Source: Lewinellaceae bacterium SD302 | GTDB taxonomy: Bacteria > Bacteroidota > Bacteroidia > Chitinophagales > Saprospiraceae | DNA: 64,000 nt | Direction of reading: 5' to 3' | Assembly (NCBI GenBank): GCA_002591745.1 | Contig: PDLQ01000015.1 | Span: forward strand, 58,004 to 122,003 | Shown here: positions 8,648 to 17,989 of the stretch, piece after piece | Numbering within the stretch: position 1 is the stretch's first letter | Layout: each line of letters opens with the position of its first letter | Translations under genes and position numbers: made by a program | The notes under the pieces: generated by a model | The model's input: the letters and a program-made list of their open reading frames with translations, nothing else | What the model was told of the DNA's origin: nothing | Databases searched by the model: none

Positions 8648-10072
8648 CTATCCACCTTTGAGCCATCTCCAAATGTCAGCAAATGGCCTTTTTTTGGTAG
8701 ATTCTTTGGTTGCGTCATTTTTCGTGGCCAGGCTAAGCGGGCGAATCCGGGGTCTTGGCGGCACCTTTGGATAAACTAGTAATTGTGTTGGCGGCGGCAA
8801 AGGAGAAACTGCGGCCAGGCGTTCTGGCTGCTCTTCGTCAAAGCGTAAAAAGCTACTCACTTTTAGATAGCGCCACGCCTGGCTACTTTCCAGGCTGTCC
8901 AATGGACCGTAACCGCTCCAAATCAGTAGTTGGTGCTCCGGCACACCAGCCCAGGCGGCTAATTGAGCGGCGGAAGTGTCGATGGTCGTTGGGGAAGTGA
9001 TCACCTCCCGATAGGATGCACTCGCGTCAACGGTATTTCGGTGGAGCCGAGGTGAGCGCCAGGGCAATTGTCTGGATTCCGAACCATCGTGTAGCTTTTT
9101 CAAATATATCTGCATGGCCGGCATCACGCGTGTTGGCAAGCGTAATGTTCGACCTCGTCGGGATGGAGAGATATAGCCCCGCAGGTAGGCCGGATTCAAT
9201 TCGATGACCTTGGCCGGGCTCAGCTGGGTTACTTGCGCTACCCGGTGAAGGGAGAGGAAATCGTGGATGGTGATCATCTCCGTCAATTGGAGATCCGGGT
9301 CCAATTCTTCCGCTTCAAGCTCGTGGGCGGAGAAATAAGTGAATAGATAGGCTGCGGCAATGTACTTAGGTACGTAAGCCCTGGTTTCCCGGGGCAAATA
9401 CTTGCGTAGCCGCCAGAAGTTCTCGCTGCCGCTGCGGCGTTTGGCTCGGTTCACCCGACCGGGACCACCATTGTAGGCAGCCATGGCCAGGGCCCAATCG
9501 CCGTAGCGCTCATACTGCAGTTGTAGATAATCGAGTCCGGCCTGGGTGCCCAGGTCCAGGTCCAGCCTTTCGTCTAGCGTATCGTTTACGGTCAGGCCCA
9601 GTTCGCGGGCGGTGCCGGGCATCAATTGCCAGAAGCCGGCTGCGCCGACGTGACTAAGCGCGAAGGGGCGCAACGCGCTTTCGGGAATTGTCAGGTATTT
9701 TAGGGCATCCGGCATCCCACGGGCGGCCAGTTGCTCACTGAAATAGGGGAAGTACGCTATACTGCGCCCCAGTAAGCGTGCCGAACCACGCCGCCACCTT
9801 TCTACGTACATTCTGATAGCACGGCGTACAGCTGGGTCATGGCGGTGTTCTACGATACTTTGGTCTAATTGGGCCAGCCGTTGTTTCACCGTATCATCGG
9901 CGAAGGCGTAGATACGATCAATCTCCGCTTCCACGCTTTCGGGGTGGCCGCCCACCAGTCGCTGACTAATCAGCAACAGGGCAAACAGCAAAAGCCAGGG
10001 TTCGCTACGCAACATAATGGCGAATATAATGGTATTGCTTATAAGTAACGCCGATAAAAAGGAAGTAAGCAT
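8648..10072 (-). CDS. Lytic transglycosylase, MltD-like
   Basis: This ~474-residue membrane or exported murein transglycosylase has an N-terminal hydrophobic segment. Its SLT domain lies at roughly residues 110-260, with the catalytic Glu in LTIPESAL, then GAAGFWQLMPGTA, DLDLGTQAGLDYL and AMAAYNGGPGRV. The C-terminal half contains a weak LysM-like segment (HRVAQVTQLSPAKVIELNPAYL) and a basic tail. It would cleave glycan strands to 1,6-anhydro-muropeptides in the periplasm. The frame starts at 10072. The ATG at about 10015 (MLRSEPWLLLF) is an equally good start that keeps a signal peptide. It is divergent from the crp-like gene. Confidence 0.9.
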   Translation of the reverse strand: MLTSFLSALLISNTIIFAIMLRSEPWLLLFALLLISQRLVGGHPESVEAEIDRIYAFADDTVKQRLAQLDQSIVEHRHDPAVRRAIRMYVERWRRGSARLLGRSIAYFPYFSEQLAARGMPDALKYLTIPESALRPFALSHVGAAGFWQLMPGTARELGLTVNDTLDERLDLDLGTQAGLDYLQLQYERYGDWALAMAAYNGGPGRVNRAKRRSGSENFWRLRKYLPRETRAYVPKYIAAAYLFTYFSAHELEAEELDPDLQLTEMITIHDFLSLHRVAQVTQLSPAKVIELNPAYLRGYISPSRRGRTLRLPTRVMPAMQIYLKKLHDGSESRQLPWRSPRLHRNTVDASASYREVITSPTTIDTSAAQLAAWAGVPEHQLLIWSGYGPLDSLESSQAWRYLKVSSFLRFDEEQPERLAAVSPLPPPTQLLVYPKVPPRPRIRPLSLATKNDATKESTKKRPFADIWRWLKGG

Positions 10073-10161
10073 CTTTGTAACTTTCCTATTTCAAGTGACG
10101 GGCGAACTTGCACCCTGAACTCGATCCTAACCAAAATCAGCTACCTTACACTAAAATCATC

Positions 10162-10842
10162 ATGGCAGAATCATCCCTTTGGTACCTCGAAAATATCGAC
10201 TTGCGTAACGTTTTTTGTCCCGCCAAACAAGAATCTCTGAACGAACGGGAACAAGCGGATTTTCCGGCTAACAGCTACGTTTACTTACCAGAGGAGCCAG
10301 CTCAGGACATCTATCTGATCAACGAAGGCCGCGTTAAAATCGGCACCTACAGTGAAGATGGAAAGGAAATTACCAAAGCCATTCTCGGTCCCGGTGAGGT
10401 CTTCGGCGAAATGGCCCTGATCGGTCAGCAGCAACGCCGTGATTTTGCTTACGTCATGCAAGACACCAAGGTCTGCACCCTGGAAAAATCCGACCTTTCT
10501 GCGATGCTAAAGGAGCGCAACGACTTGCAATTGTTCTTTATGCGCATCATCGGCAAACGCACCCTGGAGTTGGAGCAACGACTGGAAAGCCTGGTCTTTA
10601 AATCCAGTAAGACCCGAATCCTTGAATTTCTCATCCAGATGGTGAAGGAAAAAGGCCGCGCAGTGGGGATGGAGCACGAAGTCAAATATATGCTCACCCA
10701 TAAGGAGATTGCGGACCTGACCGCCACCAGTCGCCAAACGGTCAATTCCGTCCTCAATGATTTGCGTAACCGTAATATAATCACCTTCAACCGCCGGCGG
10801 ATGTTGGTAAGAGATATGGAAGCGATGGAGGGGGAGGTTTAG
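10162..10842 (+). CDS. Crp/Fnr family transcriptional regulator
   Basis: This 226-residue cytosolic regulator has an N-terminal cyclic-nucleotide-binding-type beta barrel (residues ~20-130, with GRVKIGTYSEDGKE and GEVFGEMALIG). A long dimer helix follows, then a winged HTH (LTHKEIADLTATSRQTVNSVLNDL). The ATG at 10162 gives MAESSLWYLENIDL, the usual start for this Bacteroidota family. The longer frame from 10108 is not supported. The phosphate-binding cassette is unlike classical cAMP sites after GEMAL, so the ligand is uncertain. It is divergent from the transglycosylase and convergent with smpB. Confidence 0.9.
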   Translation: MAESSLWYLENIDLRNVFCPAKQESLNEREQADFPANSYVYLPEEPAQDIYLINEGRVKIGTYSEDGKEITKAILGPGEVFGEMALIGQQQRRDFAYVMQDTKVCTLEKSDLSAMLKERNDLQLFFMRIIGKRTLELEQRLESLVFKSSKTRILEFLIQMVKEKGRAVGMEHEVKYMLTHKEIADLTATSRQTVNSVLNDLRNRNIITFNRRRMLVRDMEAMEGEV

Positions 10843-10844
10843 AC

Positions 10845-11060
10845 GCGCTCTGCGCTTTTGGACGCCTCCGGCTTGTAGACGTCGGTGCACGACTCGTGGA
10901 CGCTCGATCCTCGCTCTTGAAGGTGCTATAAATGAAGGTAAAACTTTATTTCTTCGGTTCTAACACCGCCAAAAGATCGCTTCCGCGATCGTCCAAAAGC
11001 TGAAGGCGTCTAAAAGGCCGGAGGCCGTCCAAAAGCAAGGCGAAGCCGAGCGTCTATAAA
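10845..11060. repeat. Modular GGACG-type palindromic repeats between convergent genes
   Basis: The whole gap between crp-like and smpB is made of short palindromic modules (for example GGCCGGAGGCC, GATCGCTTCCGCGATC and CTCGATCCTCGCTC) joined by TGGACG or CGTCCA connectors. The left half reads rightward and the right half is its inverted counterpart. It could fold as a large cruciform and act as a bidirectional terminator. Stretches such as GGCCGTCCAAAAGCAAGGCG recur at 22256-22515. Confidence 0.75.
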
Positions 11061-11515
11061 TACTTCTTCGCCCGGTCCAGGGCCCGCTTATTATCCTTCT
11101 GCTTGATGCTCTCACGCTTGTCGTGTACTTTCTTACCCTGCGCAAGGACTATGGTCACCTTGGCAAAACCACGTTCATTGATGTACAGGCGGTAGGGGAC
11201 GATGGTGAATCCTTTTTCCTTGGTTTTCTTCTCCCACTTCTTCAGTTCCTGTCTTTTGAGGAGTAGTTTGCGCGTCCGCCTTTCTTCGTGGTTGAATTGA
11301 TTCCCTTGTTTATACTCGGCAATGAAAAGTGAGCGTATGAAGAGTTCGCCCTTCTTATTAAAGACGCAGTAGGCGTCACGTAAATTCACGTTCCCCGCCC
11401 GGATACTCTTGATCTCCGTACCCAATAACTGAATGCCAGCATCCACTTCATCCAGAAAGGTGTATTCGTAGGATGCCTTGCGGTTAGTGAATTCGATTTT
11501 TTTTGGGTCGGCCAT
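11054..11515 (-). CDS. smpB: SsrA-binding protein SmpB
   Basis: This is a 153-residue SmpB of normal length. It has the oligonucleotide-binding barrel (KIEFTNRKASYEYTFLDEVDAGIQL, GTEIKSIRAGNVNLRDAY) and the conserved C-terminal tail (LAQGKKVHDKRESIKQKD.KRALDRAKK) that mimics mRNA in the ribosomal A-site. It binds tmRNA and takes part in rescue of stalled ribosomes. The tmRNA gene itself was not found in this window. The 3' end touches the palindromic repeat region. Confidence 0.97.
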   Translation of the reverse strand: MADPKKIEFTNRKASYEYTFLDEVDAGIQLLGTEIKSIRAGNVNLRDAYCVFNKKGELFIRSLFIAEYKQGNQFNHEERRTRKLLLKRQELKKWEKKTKEKGFTIVPYRLYINERGFAKVTIVLAQGKKVHDKRESIKQKDNKRALDRAKKYL

Positions 11516-11599
11516 GCTGCGCTTTGGTTGTTTCCGTGAGTTTTAACGTATTGTCCAATGAATAGTTCCTTGGGAAAGTCAGTATAGGAATAAAATAGA

Positions 11600-11633
11600 A
11601 AATGGGAATCCGTCAGCGACGAATCCCCATTTA
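11600..11633 (-). terminator. Rho-independent-type terminator of the T9SS gene
   Basis: An inverted repeat (AAATGGG.AATCCGTC / GACG.AATCCCCATTT) lies just downstream of the minus-strand gene ending at 11652. On that strand it is followed by a T-rich stretch. Confidence 0.75.
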
Positions 11634-11651
11634 AATCTTAAACTCATGGTT

Positions 11652-13319
11652 TTATTGCAGAACCAACCGTTTGGAATTGACCTGTCCGGCCTGTGCTATT
11701 TTGAGTAGATAGACACCTCTGGGTATTTCATCGCTAGCTTGCCAGTTAATGCTGGTTATTGCGTTCGGCTGAACGTTCAATGACTCCTGATAGACGATCC
11801 TTCCAGTTAAGTCATAGATTCGAATTACCGTTTGTTGGTTTACTTCCGCCGGGTTGTTAAAACGAATATTGAACGTGCTGGTAGACGGGTTAGGGAAGAC
11901 TTCTAATGGCACCTCATTATTACTCACCACTGAATTTCCTGGTCCGTTAACTATGAATGCGCCGCCACCAATGGGACCGCCCGGGGTGCAAGCAACCGAC
12001 ATGCCATCATCACAAAATGGCGACGACCAATTACTGACACATCCATTCGGGTAATGGGCGCGTACCCTCACGCAATAGCAGGTCCCAAGTCCGGCGGGTT
12101 TGGGGATGCTATTCGTCGTAGTCGTTTCATTCGGCTGAGTAACATTGCCATTGCAGTTGAAACTGCCGTTATTGTAATAATCGATCTCATAGAAATCCGC
12201 ATCAGGGTTGTTGCCCCACGTAAATACCGTTCCGTCTTTTCCTGCTTCACAGTGAAGGTTGGTCGGCGTTTTAGTGTCGCACGGAGGTGGTACGTCATCA
12301 CAACAGATCGGGCCGCAGTAATTACATGCCTTGCTTCCGTCCTTGTTTAATTTCCCACAACTTCCACAGGCATTATCACCATAACAATAGGTGCCACATT
12401 CATAATTTACGTTGTGGATCACAGTATAGACCGGACCGTTTGCCAGGTCTCTTTCGAAAGTGTTGCCAGTAATTACTTCTAATTCAGTAAAAGGTCCGTT
12501 CGGGTCTTCACTGCTGTAGAGTGTCCAGGTATGGGTCGCATTGAGATCTGCGTAAAGGTCATAGTTGACCGGATAGTAACGACGGTGGGTGAAACTTCCT
12601 GGAATAGCGTCTGACTCCAGAATAAAAGCCGCATCGTCACGCGAGCAATCACCAGCATCGGTTTCTTTTCCTCCGCAGGGGTCAAAGCATTCCTCCAGAC
12701 AAAAATTATCAATGGAAACTCCGACACTGCCCACGACGGGAGCATCAATCTTGCCGTATAGACGAACCCATAGTTGTACCGTTCCTGCTGGAATATCTAT
12801 CTGCTCCGAAACGGAAATTACGTTTCCTCCCGCCAGTTCGCTGGCCCCTACGGTAAGCAAAATGTCGGGTTGACTTGGCAATGGAGGAATAGCCCAGCTG
12901 GACGACTGGCAGCTAGGAAATGGTGAAGCCTGGGTATTGGACAAGAATTCCGTTGCATCCAGAGCAACTATGTTGACCCAATAGAATTGAAAATTGTTTG
13001 GATTACTTTCTTCTTTGATGTCGAAGCTAAGTTCGACGCAGCCAGTCAATGGGTTGTTCAATGCAGCTCCTTCTCCGAAAAAGTCGCTTGACGGGGAGCA
13101 AGATTCTTCTGGCGGGTAAAGAAACATGGCGAACCCATCGCCAGCTTTGTTTGGCGTACCATTGGTAGCGATCCAGTCAGTGAAGCAACCTTCAAAAACG
13201 GGGTTGCTGAATGAGCAATTGCCGGTGTAAGTAAGACACTGCTCAGCGGGTTGGGCGGACAGTGAAGTAGTGAGTAGCATCAATAGCATGATGCTAGCGT
13301 AGAAAAGTGTTTTCTGCAC
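11652..13319 (-). CDS. T9SS-exported Cys-rich protein with fibronectin-like domain
   Basis: This 555-residue secreted protein has a signal peptide (MQKTLFYASIMLLMLLTTSLSAQ). The N-terminal ~200 residues form a jelly-roll-like domain typical of secreted Bacteroidota proteins (GCVELSFDIKEESNPN, IDIPAGTVQLWVRLYG). The middle (~310-350) is an unusually Cys-dense segment (CGTYCYGDNACGSCGKL, then CNYCGPICCDD). A fibronectin type III-like segment follows (TPTNLHCEAG...CYCVRVRAHYPNG). The last ~85 residues are the T9SS sorting domain (VFPNPSTSTFNI, YDLTGRIVYQ, IPRGVYLLKI). The function is unknown; structural or adhesive roles are possible. Confidence 0.85.
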   Translation of the reverse strand: MQKTLFYASIMLLMLLTTSLSAQPAEQCLTYTGNCSFSNPVFEGCFTDWIATNGTPNKAGDGFAMFLYPPEESCSPSSDFFGEGAALNNPLTGCVELSFDIKEESNPNNFQFYWVNIVALDATEFLSNTQASPFPSCQSSSWAIPPLPSQPDILLTVGASELAGGNVISVSEQIDIPAGTVQLWVRLYGKIDAPVVGSVGVSIDNFCLEECFDPCGGKETDAGDCSRDDAAFILESDAIPGSFTHRRYYPVNYDLYADLNATHTWTLYSSEDPNGPFTELEVITGNTFERDLANGPVYTVIHNVNYECGTYCYGDNACGSCGKLNKDGSKACNYCGPICCDDVPPPCDTKTPTNLHCEAGKDGTVFTWGNNPDADFYEIDYYNNGSFNCNGNVTQPNETTTTNSIPKPAGLGTCYCVRVRAHYPNGCVSNWSSPFCDDGMSVACTPGGPIGGGAFIVNGPGNSVVSNNEVPLEVFPNPSTSTFNIRFNNPAEVNQQTVIRIYDLTGRIVYQESLNVQPNAITSINWQASDEIPRGVYLLKIAQAGQVNSKRLVLQ

Positions 13320-13829
13320 GATAATGTGTTTTAGAGAAAGCGAAAAATGTATGCACCGTTACGAAAAGTGCCGGAACATACACCTAATGTATGAATTTTA
13401 TCCAAAACTCAAACTATTCCGGACAAATTCAAAGGCAAGTTTTAAGCTGTCATCCAGCCGAGACATCAGCACTTTTAAACTTTATTTGGGTAAGTAGAAA
13501 TCCAAACAAGCTCTTCTTAGAACGAGTATGGGGTTAATCAACTTACTTCGTCTCAATACTGCCAGCTTACCTTCAATAACGGAGTTGATGAGTATCTAAT
13601 TGATGCCGGGTCACCCCGAACGGATTTCACTAAAAAAAGAAGAGCAACGCCGTAGGTCGACGCGCTCTTCGAATATTAGAACTTTTACCGTTGCTTTTAC
13701 TACGCAGACGGTTTTTTTGATGTTCACTCGCGGAAGAAAAATTCTATTTTTCTCCGGTTGTGAGATTAGGCCAACAGAAATGTTACAAGGACTTCAGTGT
13801 CCTGCTCCCGTTGGCCGGTCATTTAAAAA
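13320..13829. other. Intergenic stretch with one mobile-element end fragment
   Basis: No convincing gene is seen. An exact 21 bp match to one terminus of the 155 bp element lies at 13495-13515, without the rest of the element. A short weak reading frame at 13600-13833 lacks any family resemblance and was not accepted. Confidence 0.5.
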
Positions 13830-16175
13830 TTAACCACCGTTACTTTTCAGTTCGGGTGATTTTTTACGCTTATTTCTCAGGTCACTTTTGTTGCGTCCGG
13901 CTCCGGCGGGCTGATTGTTCGCTGGCAAGTCCCGCTGGATGCGCAGTTTGTCAGCATTGGGGTCGCGCAGATTACGAGATACCTGGGGGCGCAGGTTGTC
14001 TACCAGGAAATTAGTCATTTTGCTGTAGAGGTGTAACCGCGTGGGGCCACCGTAAATGCCATGATTCCGGTTGGGGTAGAAGTAAGTATCGAACTGTTTA
14101 TTGGCCATAATCAGGGCATTGGCCATTTCCGCAGTATGTTGAAAATGAACATTGTCGTCGCCCATACCATGTACCAAGAGTAATTTGCCTTTTAGGCGAT
14201 CTGCAAAATTCACCGGGCTATTATTCTCGTAGCCTTTTTCGTTCTCCTTCAGGGTGCGCATATAACGTTCGGTGTAGATGGTGTCGTACCATTTCCAGCT
14301 GGTGACCGGAGCTACAGAAATAGCTGCGGCGAATACCTCGCTACCTTGTAAGATACCGTGCAGGGCCATAAAGCCACCATAGGACCAACCGAAGATGGCG
14401 ATTCTGTCTTTATCGATGTAATCCTGCCCTCCCAGGTATTTTGCGGCACTGATCTGATCTTCTGTTTCGTACTTGCCCAGTTCCAGGTAGGTCATCTTTT
14501 TAAATTCCTCACCCCGGCCACCGGTGCCACGATTGTCTACTACGGCTACTGCGAAGCCCTTTTGCACCAGCATCTGAAACCACCAGTAGTTCTGCCCCCG
14601 CCAGTTATCGACGACTTGCTGGCTGCCCGGGCCGCCGTAAACAAACATCAGCAGCGGAACTTCCCGTCCGTTGCCGGCATTCGCGGGTTTCATCATGTAA
14701 CCATTCAGCGTAGTACCCCGCTCGGTATCGAACTGGAAGAAATCTGCCTCTACCGCTCCGAATTCCAACTGCTTCTCGGCCAGTACGGCGTTGTCCAGAA
14801 TGCGGCGCACGGGGCTGCCGTCACCTTTCATCACCTGATAGCTGGCCGGCTGGTTGATTGCCGAATTAGTCAGTACGAAATAGTCGTAAGTGCTGCTAAA
14901 ATTTGCGCTGTTGGTGCCGGGGTCAGCCGCCACCGGACGCGGATTATCGCGGCCCCGCAAGCTTTTGACGTAAACTTCCCGCTGCATCGGGTCCCGCTTG
15001 GCTGCCTGGAAATAGATTTGCCCCTTGGCTTCATCTACGCCGTAGAAATTTGTCACCTCCCAGTTGCCGGTGGTTAACTGGTTGATCTCTTTACCTTTCA
15101 TGTCGTAGAGGTAAAGGTGGTTATAGCCACTCTTTTCGCTACTCCAGACGAACTGCTTACCATCTTTGAGAAAGTAGAGATTATCCGTGATGTCAATATA
15201 GTATTTGTTGCTTTCTTTCAGCAGGGTACTGCGCTCGTTGGTCTTGGCATCGATCAGCAGTAGTTCCAAAGCATTTTGAAAACGGTTCATGCGGGTCACG
15301 GCCAGTTGCTGAGCATTCCGGGTCCAATTGATGCGGGGAATGTAGTGCCAGGTGTCCTTTTCGTTATCATTTACGGCCAGCATTTCCATACTTTTGGCGG
15401 CTTTCAGATCGTAGCTGTGTACGCTTACCTTACTGTTGTTTTCCCCCACTTTCGGGTACTTGAAGGTATTGTACTCCGGGTAAAGCTCGCCGTGAAAGTC
15501 GGTGTAGGTAAACTCGGGTACGGCCGCCTCGTCGAAGCGGTAGTAGGCGATCCGCTGCCCGTCCGGACTCCACTGAAAGCCCCGGTCGAAGCCAAATTCT
15601 TCCTCGTAGACCCAGTCAGTAGCTCCGTTGATGATTTCGTTTACCTTACCGTCTTTGGTGACCTGGGTAACCTGGTCGTTCAGCAGGTTTTTGAAGTATA
15701 GATCGTTATCGGCCACGTAGGCGACCTTGGTGCCGCTCGGGTCCAGACTGGCCAGGCGGTGACGTTGTGTGGAATTCACCGGCTTAAGGGTTTTGGCCTC
15801 GCGGTCATAGACGAAGTAATAGGCCTCCGTACTGTGGCGGTAGAGCTGGCGGGTATCCGAACTGATCAGGATCTTGGACTCGTCGTCGCTGAACTCATAG
15901 CTGTCAATTTTACCGTTATAGCCCTTCACTTTACCAAGGGCGCCACCATCCAATACTGTAGTGGTTCGCTTCCCGCTCTCCAGATCGTAGCTATAGACTT
16001 TGTTGTCTTCCAGCCGGGTGTAAGATTTGCCATCGGCCAGGTAGTTGAAGCCGGATACCGACTCCGGAATAAATTCGTAAGTCTGCCAGATGTCTTCCAG
16101 CGTGATCTTTTTCTGCCCGGCCAGTACCGTGAACAGGCCGCCGATGAGGCATAGTGTCAAGAGTAGTTTTTGCAT
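13830..16175 (-). CDS. Dipeptidyl peptidase IV family serine peptidase (S9)
   Basis: This 781-residue exported peptidase has a signal peptide (MQKLLLTLCLIGGLFTVLAGQ). The N-terminal DPPIV beta-propeller lies at ~70-490, with WVYEEEFGFDRGFQWSPDGQRIAYYRFDE. The C-terminal S9 alpha/beta-hydrolase domain follows. The catalytic Ser lies in GWSYGGFMAL, Asp in HGMGDDNVH and His in NRNHGI. The EE of the Glu-Glu motif that anchors the substrate N-terminus is visible as YEEEFG. It would remove X-Pro or X-Ala dipeptides from peptides in the periplasm. The C-terminal ~40 residues are a low-complexity basic tail. Confidence 0.95.
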   Translation of the reverse strand: MQKLLLTLCLIGGLFTVLAGQKKITLEDIWQTYEFIPESVSGFNYLADGKSYTRLEDNKVYSYDLESGKRTTTVLDGGALGKVKGYNGKIDSYEFSDDESKILISSDTRQLYRHSTEAYYFVYDREAKTLKPVNSTQRHRLASLDPSGTKVAYVADNDLYFKNLLNDQVTQVTKDGKVNEIINGATDWVYEEEFGFDRGFQWSPDGQRIAYYRFDEAAVPEFTYTDFHGELYPEYNTFKYPKVGENNSKVSVHSYDLKAAKSMEMLAVNDNEKDTWHYIPRINWTRNAQQLAVTRMNRFQNALELLLIDAKTNERSTLLKESNKYYIDITDNLYFLKDGKQFVWSSEKSGYNHLYLYDMKGKEINQLTTGNWEVTNFYGVDEAKGQIYFQAAKRDPMQREVYVKSLRGRDNPRPVAADPGTNSANFSSTYDYFVLTNSAINQPASYQVMKGDGSPVRRILDNAVLAEKQLEFGAVEADFFQFDTERGTTLNGYMMKPANAGNGREVPLLMFVYGGPGSQQVVDNWRGQNYWWFQMLVQKGFAVAVVDNRGTGGRGEEFKKMTYLELGKYETEDQISAAKYLGGQDYIDKDRIAIFGWSYGGFMALHGILQGSEVFAAAISVAPVTSWKWYDTIYTERYMRTLKENEKGYENNSPVNFADRLKGKLLLVHGMGDDNVHFQHTAEMANALIMANKQFDTYFYPNRNHGIYGGPTRLHLYSKMTNFLVDNLRPQVSRNLRDPNADKLRIQRDLPANNQPAGAGRNKSDLRNKRKKSPELKSNGG

Positions 16176-16259
16176 TTCGTTGGTTAGTTTACTTTAGAAA
16201 CGCAAATATCCGGTTATTTATGACATTAGCCCTCTAGGTCGCTTGTCATCCTTAAGCAT

Positions 16260-16306
16260 TGCTACTTTGAAGCCATGATCATTATCATTTTGACTTCAAA
16301 GTAGCA
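16260..16306. repeat. Inverted pair of the core repeat, 47 bp
   Basis: TGCTACTTTGAAG (from 16260) and CTTCAAAGTAGCA (to 16306) form a hairpin with about a 13 bp stem. A second partly palindromic segment (CATGATCATTATCAT) lies between the arms. It lies between the DPP-IV gene and the downstream end of the amidohydrolase gene. Confidence 0.85.
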
Positions 16307-16411
16307 AGCTCTAAAGCGCGCCCTATCCAGTCTTTCATCAAAAAGCAGAGAATGGGCAACACCACCAAACTCATCGTAGTCGAGCTTCAGCTGGTAGCCG
16401 GATAACACCAT
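16262..16411 (-). other. Possible 49-residue open frame or coding remnant
   Basis: A short frame starts MVLSGYQLKLDYDEFGG and runs into the repeat pair, where it stops. Its composition is protein-like, but no family is recognised, and sequence upstream (16412-16495) gives another protein-like frame interrupted by stops. It may be a degraded gene. The rest of 16176-16569 holds only the repeat pair and the terminator. Confidence 0.2.
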
Positions 16412-16508
16412 TTCCTTTAGCCCCGTTAGCCGTCACCTGAGCTCCGCCCCTTCCCGGGGTCGTTGCCGGGTAGCTTTGCTTCGAGCAAAATTAATCCACT
16501 AAAACATC

Positions 16509-16539
16509 AGCCCCTGCACTAGAAAATAATGCAGGGGCT
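16509..16539 (-). terminator. Hairpin terminator downstream of the amidohydrolase operon
   Basis: The stem AGCCCCTGCA / TGCAGGGGCT has an 11-base A-rich loop and lies 30 bp beyond the stop codon of the minus-strand gene ending at 16570. A modest T run follows on that strand. Confidence 0.7.
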
Positions 16540-16569
16540 GGGTCTGATAATCAAAGTGGAAGGGTAATC

Positions 16570-17892
16570 TTATCGGCCGCTTTCGCGACTATACTTTTCC
16601 TTGAATTTCCGGTAAAGCTCGGATTGCTTGTTGTCCAGGTCAATCATCCGTCCGTCGATAAAGGCCATTTCTACCTCGCTTTTTCGCATGTCCAGCAGGT
16701 CGCCACCAACGACGATCAGGGTAGCCGACTTTCCATTTTCGAGGCTGCCGTAATCCTGGTCAATGCCCGCAATCTTTGCTGCGTCCAGGGTCAACGCCTG
16801 AATGGCTTTTTCGTAGTCGAGACCATAAGCGACTGCCGTGCCGGCCACGAAGGGCAGATTGCGTTGCTCCCAGTAGCCACCGTGACTGATGGCGAAAGAA
16901 ACGCCTGCTTCGGCCAGCATCGCCGGTGTCTTAAAGGGTTGGTCGATATCGGCGTCGGCCCGATTAGGCAGGTCCTGAGTGCTGCCCAGGATGACGGAAA
17001 CGCCCTCTTGCTTTAGAAAATCTGCCACCAGGTAACTCTCGTCACCGCCTACGATTACCGGTTTGATGCCAAATTCTTTCATTAGCATTACCGCGCTTTG
17101 AATACCCTTGGCGTCGTAAACGTGGACGTAGGCATTCGCATCATTATTCAACAGGTCGCACATGGCGGCCAATTTCAATTGTACATCGCCCTCACGCTCG
17201 CCGTTGCAGTAGGCTTTGGCTTCCAGCATGAAGGCCTCCAGTTCGTTGAGTTGCTTGTTGTAATCCTTGTTCTCGCTATACTTGCGCTCACGCCAGCTGT
17301 AGCTAACCGTGCGGGGCCAGTTTAAGTGGATGCCGTCATCCGTACGCCGCACGGCGTCTTCGTAGTTCCAGCCGTCGAGTTGAAAAATGCTACTCTTGCC
17401 GCTGATCCGGCCGCCCTGGGGAACGGATTGGGCCAGCAAGACCCCGCGGCTACGTACCGTCGGAATCACCTGGCTATCGGTATTAAAGGCGATCAGGGTG
17501 CGTACGTGTGGATTCAGGTAGCCGGTTTCCCGTCCGTCCCGGGTAGAGCGAACGGCGCCGATCTCAGTCAGTCCCAGGCCAGTGTTCAAAGCGATCAGAC
17601 CGGGATAAACGTGTTTGCCCGCAGCGTCGATCATCTGGTAATCGTTCGGTGAATGGTCCTTTTGGCTACCGGCGTATTCAATCTTTCCGTCCTCCAGCAA
17701 TACCAGGCCGTTTTCCACGACTTGTCCGTTTCCCAGGTGTAAAGTAGCACCCGATACCGCGATCTTTTCGGATTGCTCCGGGGCCGGAGTTGGGTTTTGG
17801 GCTAGCAAGCTTGTCCGGCCTGACATAAAGGAGGACGGGGTAGCAAGGCTGGTAAGGAGGAGAGTGAGGGTATATATATGTTTCAGTTTCAT
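16570..17892 (-). CDS. Amidohydrolase-like protein lacking the metal-binding HxH
   Basis: This 440-residue exported protein has the amidohydrolase/imidazolonepropionase fold. It shows the beta-sandwich strands GATLHLGNGQVVENGLVLLEDGKIEYAG and the C-terminal return LTLDAAKIAGIDQDYGSLENGKSATLIVVGGD. Where active members have HxH after 'YPG', this protein has YPGLIALNTGLGLTE, and the late Asp position is SHGG. It is therefore predicted to be catalytically inactive or to act as a partner. The ATG at 17892 gives a signal peptide (MKLKHIYTLTLLLTSLA). It follows the larger homologue at 17990 by 97 bp, probably in one operon. Confidence 0.85.
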   Translation of the reverse strand: MKLKHIYTLTLLLTSLATPSSFMSGRTSLLAQNPTPAPEQSEKIAVSGATLHLGNGQVVENGLVLLEDGKIEYAGSQKDHSPNDYQMIDAAGKHVYPGLIALNTGLGLTEIGAVRSTRDGRETGYLNPHVRTLIAFNTDSQVIPTVRSRGVLLAQSVPQGGRISGKSSIFQLDGWNYEDAVRRTDDGIHLNWPRTVSYSWRERKYSENKDYNKQLNELEAFMLEAKAYCNGEREGDVQLKLAAMCDLLNNDANAYVHVYDAKGIQSAVMLMKEFGIKPVIVGGDESYLVADFLKQEGVSVILGSTQDLPNRADADIDQPFKTPAMLAEAGVSFAISHGGYWEQRNLPFVAGTAVAYGLDYEKAIQALTLDAAKIAGIDQDYGSLENGKSATLIVVGGDLLDMRKSEVEMAFIDGRMIDLDNKQSELYRKFKEKYSRESGR

Positions 17893-17989
17893 TGCGTATG
17901 AAATGATATAATTATAGAATGAAACAATGATGTAATAGTCCAATGAGCAAATGATTAAATCATTCAATCACCAAATCATTAGATCATTG

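Noticed and set aside
13600..14014. Two plus-strand frames before and over the DPP-IV 3' end
   Set aside because: No recognisable protein features; they partly overlap the peptidase gene in antisense.
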